Part shown: positions 63,138 to 64,000 of the stretch, in pieces
Layout of the letters: each line of letters starts with the position of its first letter
How positions within the stretch are numbered: the stretch's first letter is position 1
Assembly (NCBI GenBank): GCA_905478555.1
Contig: CAJQIZ010000017.1
Location: 1-64,000, forward strand
Source: an uncultured Flavobacteriales bacterium
GTDB lineage: Bacteria; Bacteroidota; Bacteroidia; Flavobacteriales; BACL11
DNA: 64,000 nucleotides
Direction: 5' to 3'
Program-made: the position numbers and the translations under genes
Notes under the pieces: generated by a model
Databases searched by the model: none
What the model was told of the DNA's origin: nothing
Seen by the model: only the letters and a program-made list of their open reading frames with translations

Positions 63138-64000
63138 TTATCTGTCTTTAAATAATTTTTGCTTGGAAGATTTCCAAAATTCATTTTTACAAATAATTTC
63201 TAAAAATTGTTGATCACTTTTTCCAGAACCAAAACTTTTCTGTGATTTAAAACTACCCAGATTTATAGCATTTTTAATTGCTCTATTTATTTCTTCTCTA
63301 TTATAATTACAATTAATAATCTCTGAATGAAGAGCTCTACTTTGCTGTCTAGTTCCAATATTTATAGTTGGCACCCCATAATATGGTGCTTCCCTAATAC
63401 CTGTACTAGAATTACCAATAATAAATTGAGAATATTTTAATAGCACTAAAAAATATTCGAATCTAATAGATGGATAAATTCTAAAATTATCTTTATTCTC
63501 CAGCCTTATAAATTCATTAAAAATAGAACTAGAACCTAAATCATTATTAGGCAGAATGACTATGTAATTTAAATCTGAACTCAACACCTCATCTACAAGA
63601 TCTGATGCATATTTCTTTATTTTTTCTACTTCAGTAGTTACAGGGTGAAACATCAAAATAGAGAATTTTTCAAAAGAGATTTCATAATGTTTTTTCACAA
63701 ATTCTATACTCCTCAATTTATTAGAAAACATAATATCAACATCTGGAGATCCAATTACAAAAACTGATTCCTCCCGCTCTCCCATTTGTAGCAACCTAGA
63801 CCTTGCTTTATCATTTGCAACGAAATGAAAATGACTTAATTTTGAAACAGAATGACGAATTAACTCATCAATCGTTCCTGAAACTTCACCACCCTCAATA
63901 TGAGATACAAAAATATTATTTAATGAACCAACAATAGCAGATGCTAAGGCTTCCACCCTATCACCATGAACAATAATCAAATCAGGATTTATCTCTTTAG
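63138..64000 (-). CDS. NeuC-like UDP-N-acetylglucosamine 2-epimerase (hydrolysing), 5' partial
   Basis: The frame is open through the window edge (NPDLIIVHGDRVEALA read from base 64000), so the N-terminal part is missing. IFVSHIEGGEVSGTIDELIRHSVSKLSHFHF, VIGSPDVDIMF, FHPVTTE and IGNSSTGIREAPYYGVPTINIG match hydrolysing 2-epimerases of the NeuC type. These convert a UDP-HexNAc into the free 2-epimer, the first step to sialic-acid-like nonulosonates; WecB-type 2-epimerases are an alternative. The cluster may therefore supply a nine-carbon acidic sugar, with partner genes beyond the window. Confidence 0.88.
   Translation of the reverse strand, partial: KEINPDLIIVHGDRVEALASAIVGSLNNIFVSHIEGGEVSGTIDELIRHSVSKLSHFHFVANDKARSRLLQMGEREESVFVIGSPDVDIMFSNKLRSIEFVKKHYEISFEKFSILMFHPVTTEVEKIKKYASDLVDEVLSSDLNYIVILPNNDLGSSSIFNEFIRLENKDNFRIYPSIRFEYFLVLLKYSQFIIGNSSTGIREAPYYGVPTINIGTRQQSRALHSEIINCNYNREEINRAIKNAINLGSFKSQKSFGSGKSDQQFLEIICKNEFWKSSKQKLFKDR

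Noticed and set aside
1-64000. Mobile elements, phage genes, toxin-antitoxin or restriction systems
   Set aside because: No transposase, integrase, phage structural gene, toxin pair or methyltransferase motif was found on either strand.

Overview
The window is AT-rich chromosomal DNA from a member of the Bacteroidota, most likely a marine or aquatic flavobacterium (order Flavobacteriales). Several signs agree. There are secreted proteins with C-terminal type IX secretion (T9SS) sorting domains. TonB-dependent barrels carry carboxypeptidase-like N-terminal domains. The rpmB / rpmG / DUF4295 / ftsY / rimO ribosomal neighbourhood is present, as are Bacteroidota-type -7 boxes (TAnnTTTG) just before many genes and a zapA - 6S RNA - rny order. 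No rRNA, tRNA, CRISPR array, insertion sequence or prophage was found. Genes are dense: no gap without a gene exceeds about 230 bp, and the largest (32163-32389) holds a structured RNA that I read as 6S RNA.

Layout. 1-2973: two paralogous secreted FG-GAP-like proteins with cysteine-rich repeats and nearly identical 3' ends, the first cut by the window edge. 3010-10782: secreted M36-like metallopeptidase, a PhnP-like metallo-beta-lactamase-fold hydrolase, a conserved protein of unknown role and a TonB-type barrel. 10808-18745: pheT, then divergently rarA, a large lipoprotein, an outer-membrane protein candidate and kdsA. 18761-25442 (minus): rimO, ftsY, DUF4295, rpmG, then an M1 peptidase and a small lipoprotein, then rpmB, pncC/cinA C-domain and a tandem universal stress protein. 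25484-26891: nucleoside phosphorylase and a UmuD-like protein. 26954-30532: a very large T9SS cargo with a predicted blue-copper domain, a lamin-tail domain and repeats. 30627-32978: rny, 6S RNA, zapA and a coiled-coil protein. 33067-40608: M23 peptidase, ArsC-like reductase, CotH-like protein, small membrane protein, TonB receptor and a conserved small protein. 40608-47749: two Fe-S electron-transfer proteins flanking a HAD phosphatase, MlaD, an N-acetylmuramoyl-L-alanine amidase and a divergent LptD-like protein; the last three are cell-envelope genes.

47746-64000 (all minus): a pabA/trpG-type amidotransferase followed upstream by a compact surface-polysaccharide operon. It has glycosyltransferases, two polysaccharide deacetylases, two FemAB/GNAT-like acyltransferases, a sulfotransferase, a NodU-type carbamoyltransferase, Wzx, Wzy and a NeuC-like epimerase that runs off the window. 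Neighbouring genes mostly overlap by 1-11 bases, so they are probably translated as one long transcript started outside the window. Its product should be a Wzx/Wzy-made glycan (O antigen or capsule) carrying several non-sugar decorations. A collapsed GDP-fucose synthase remnant sits at its downstream end.

I did not find an obviously new defence or mobile system. The least ordinary items are the copper-domain / lamin-tail / repeat fusion, the pre-signal-peptide extension on the second FG-GAP protein, the rpmB-rpmG split, the internally deleted fcl remnant and a 46-codon gene coupled to the carbamoyltransferase. Function calls rest on reading motifs by eye; no database search was run.
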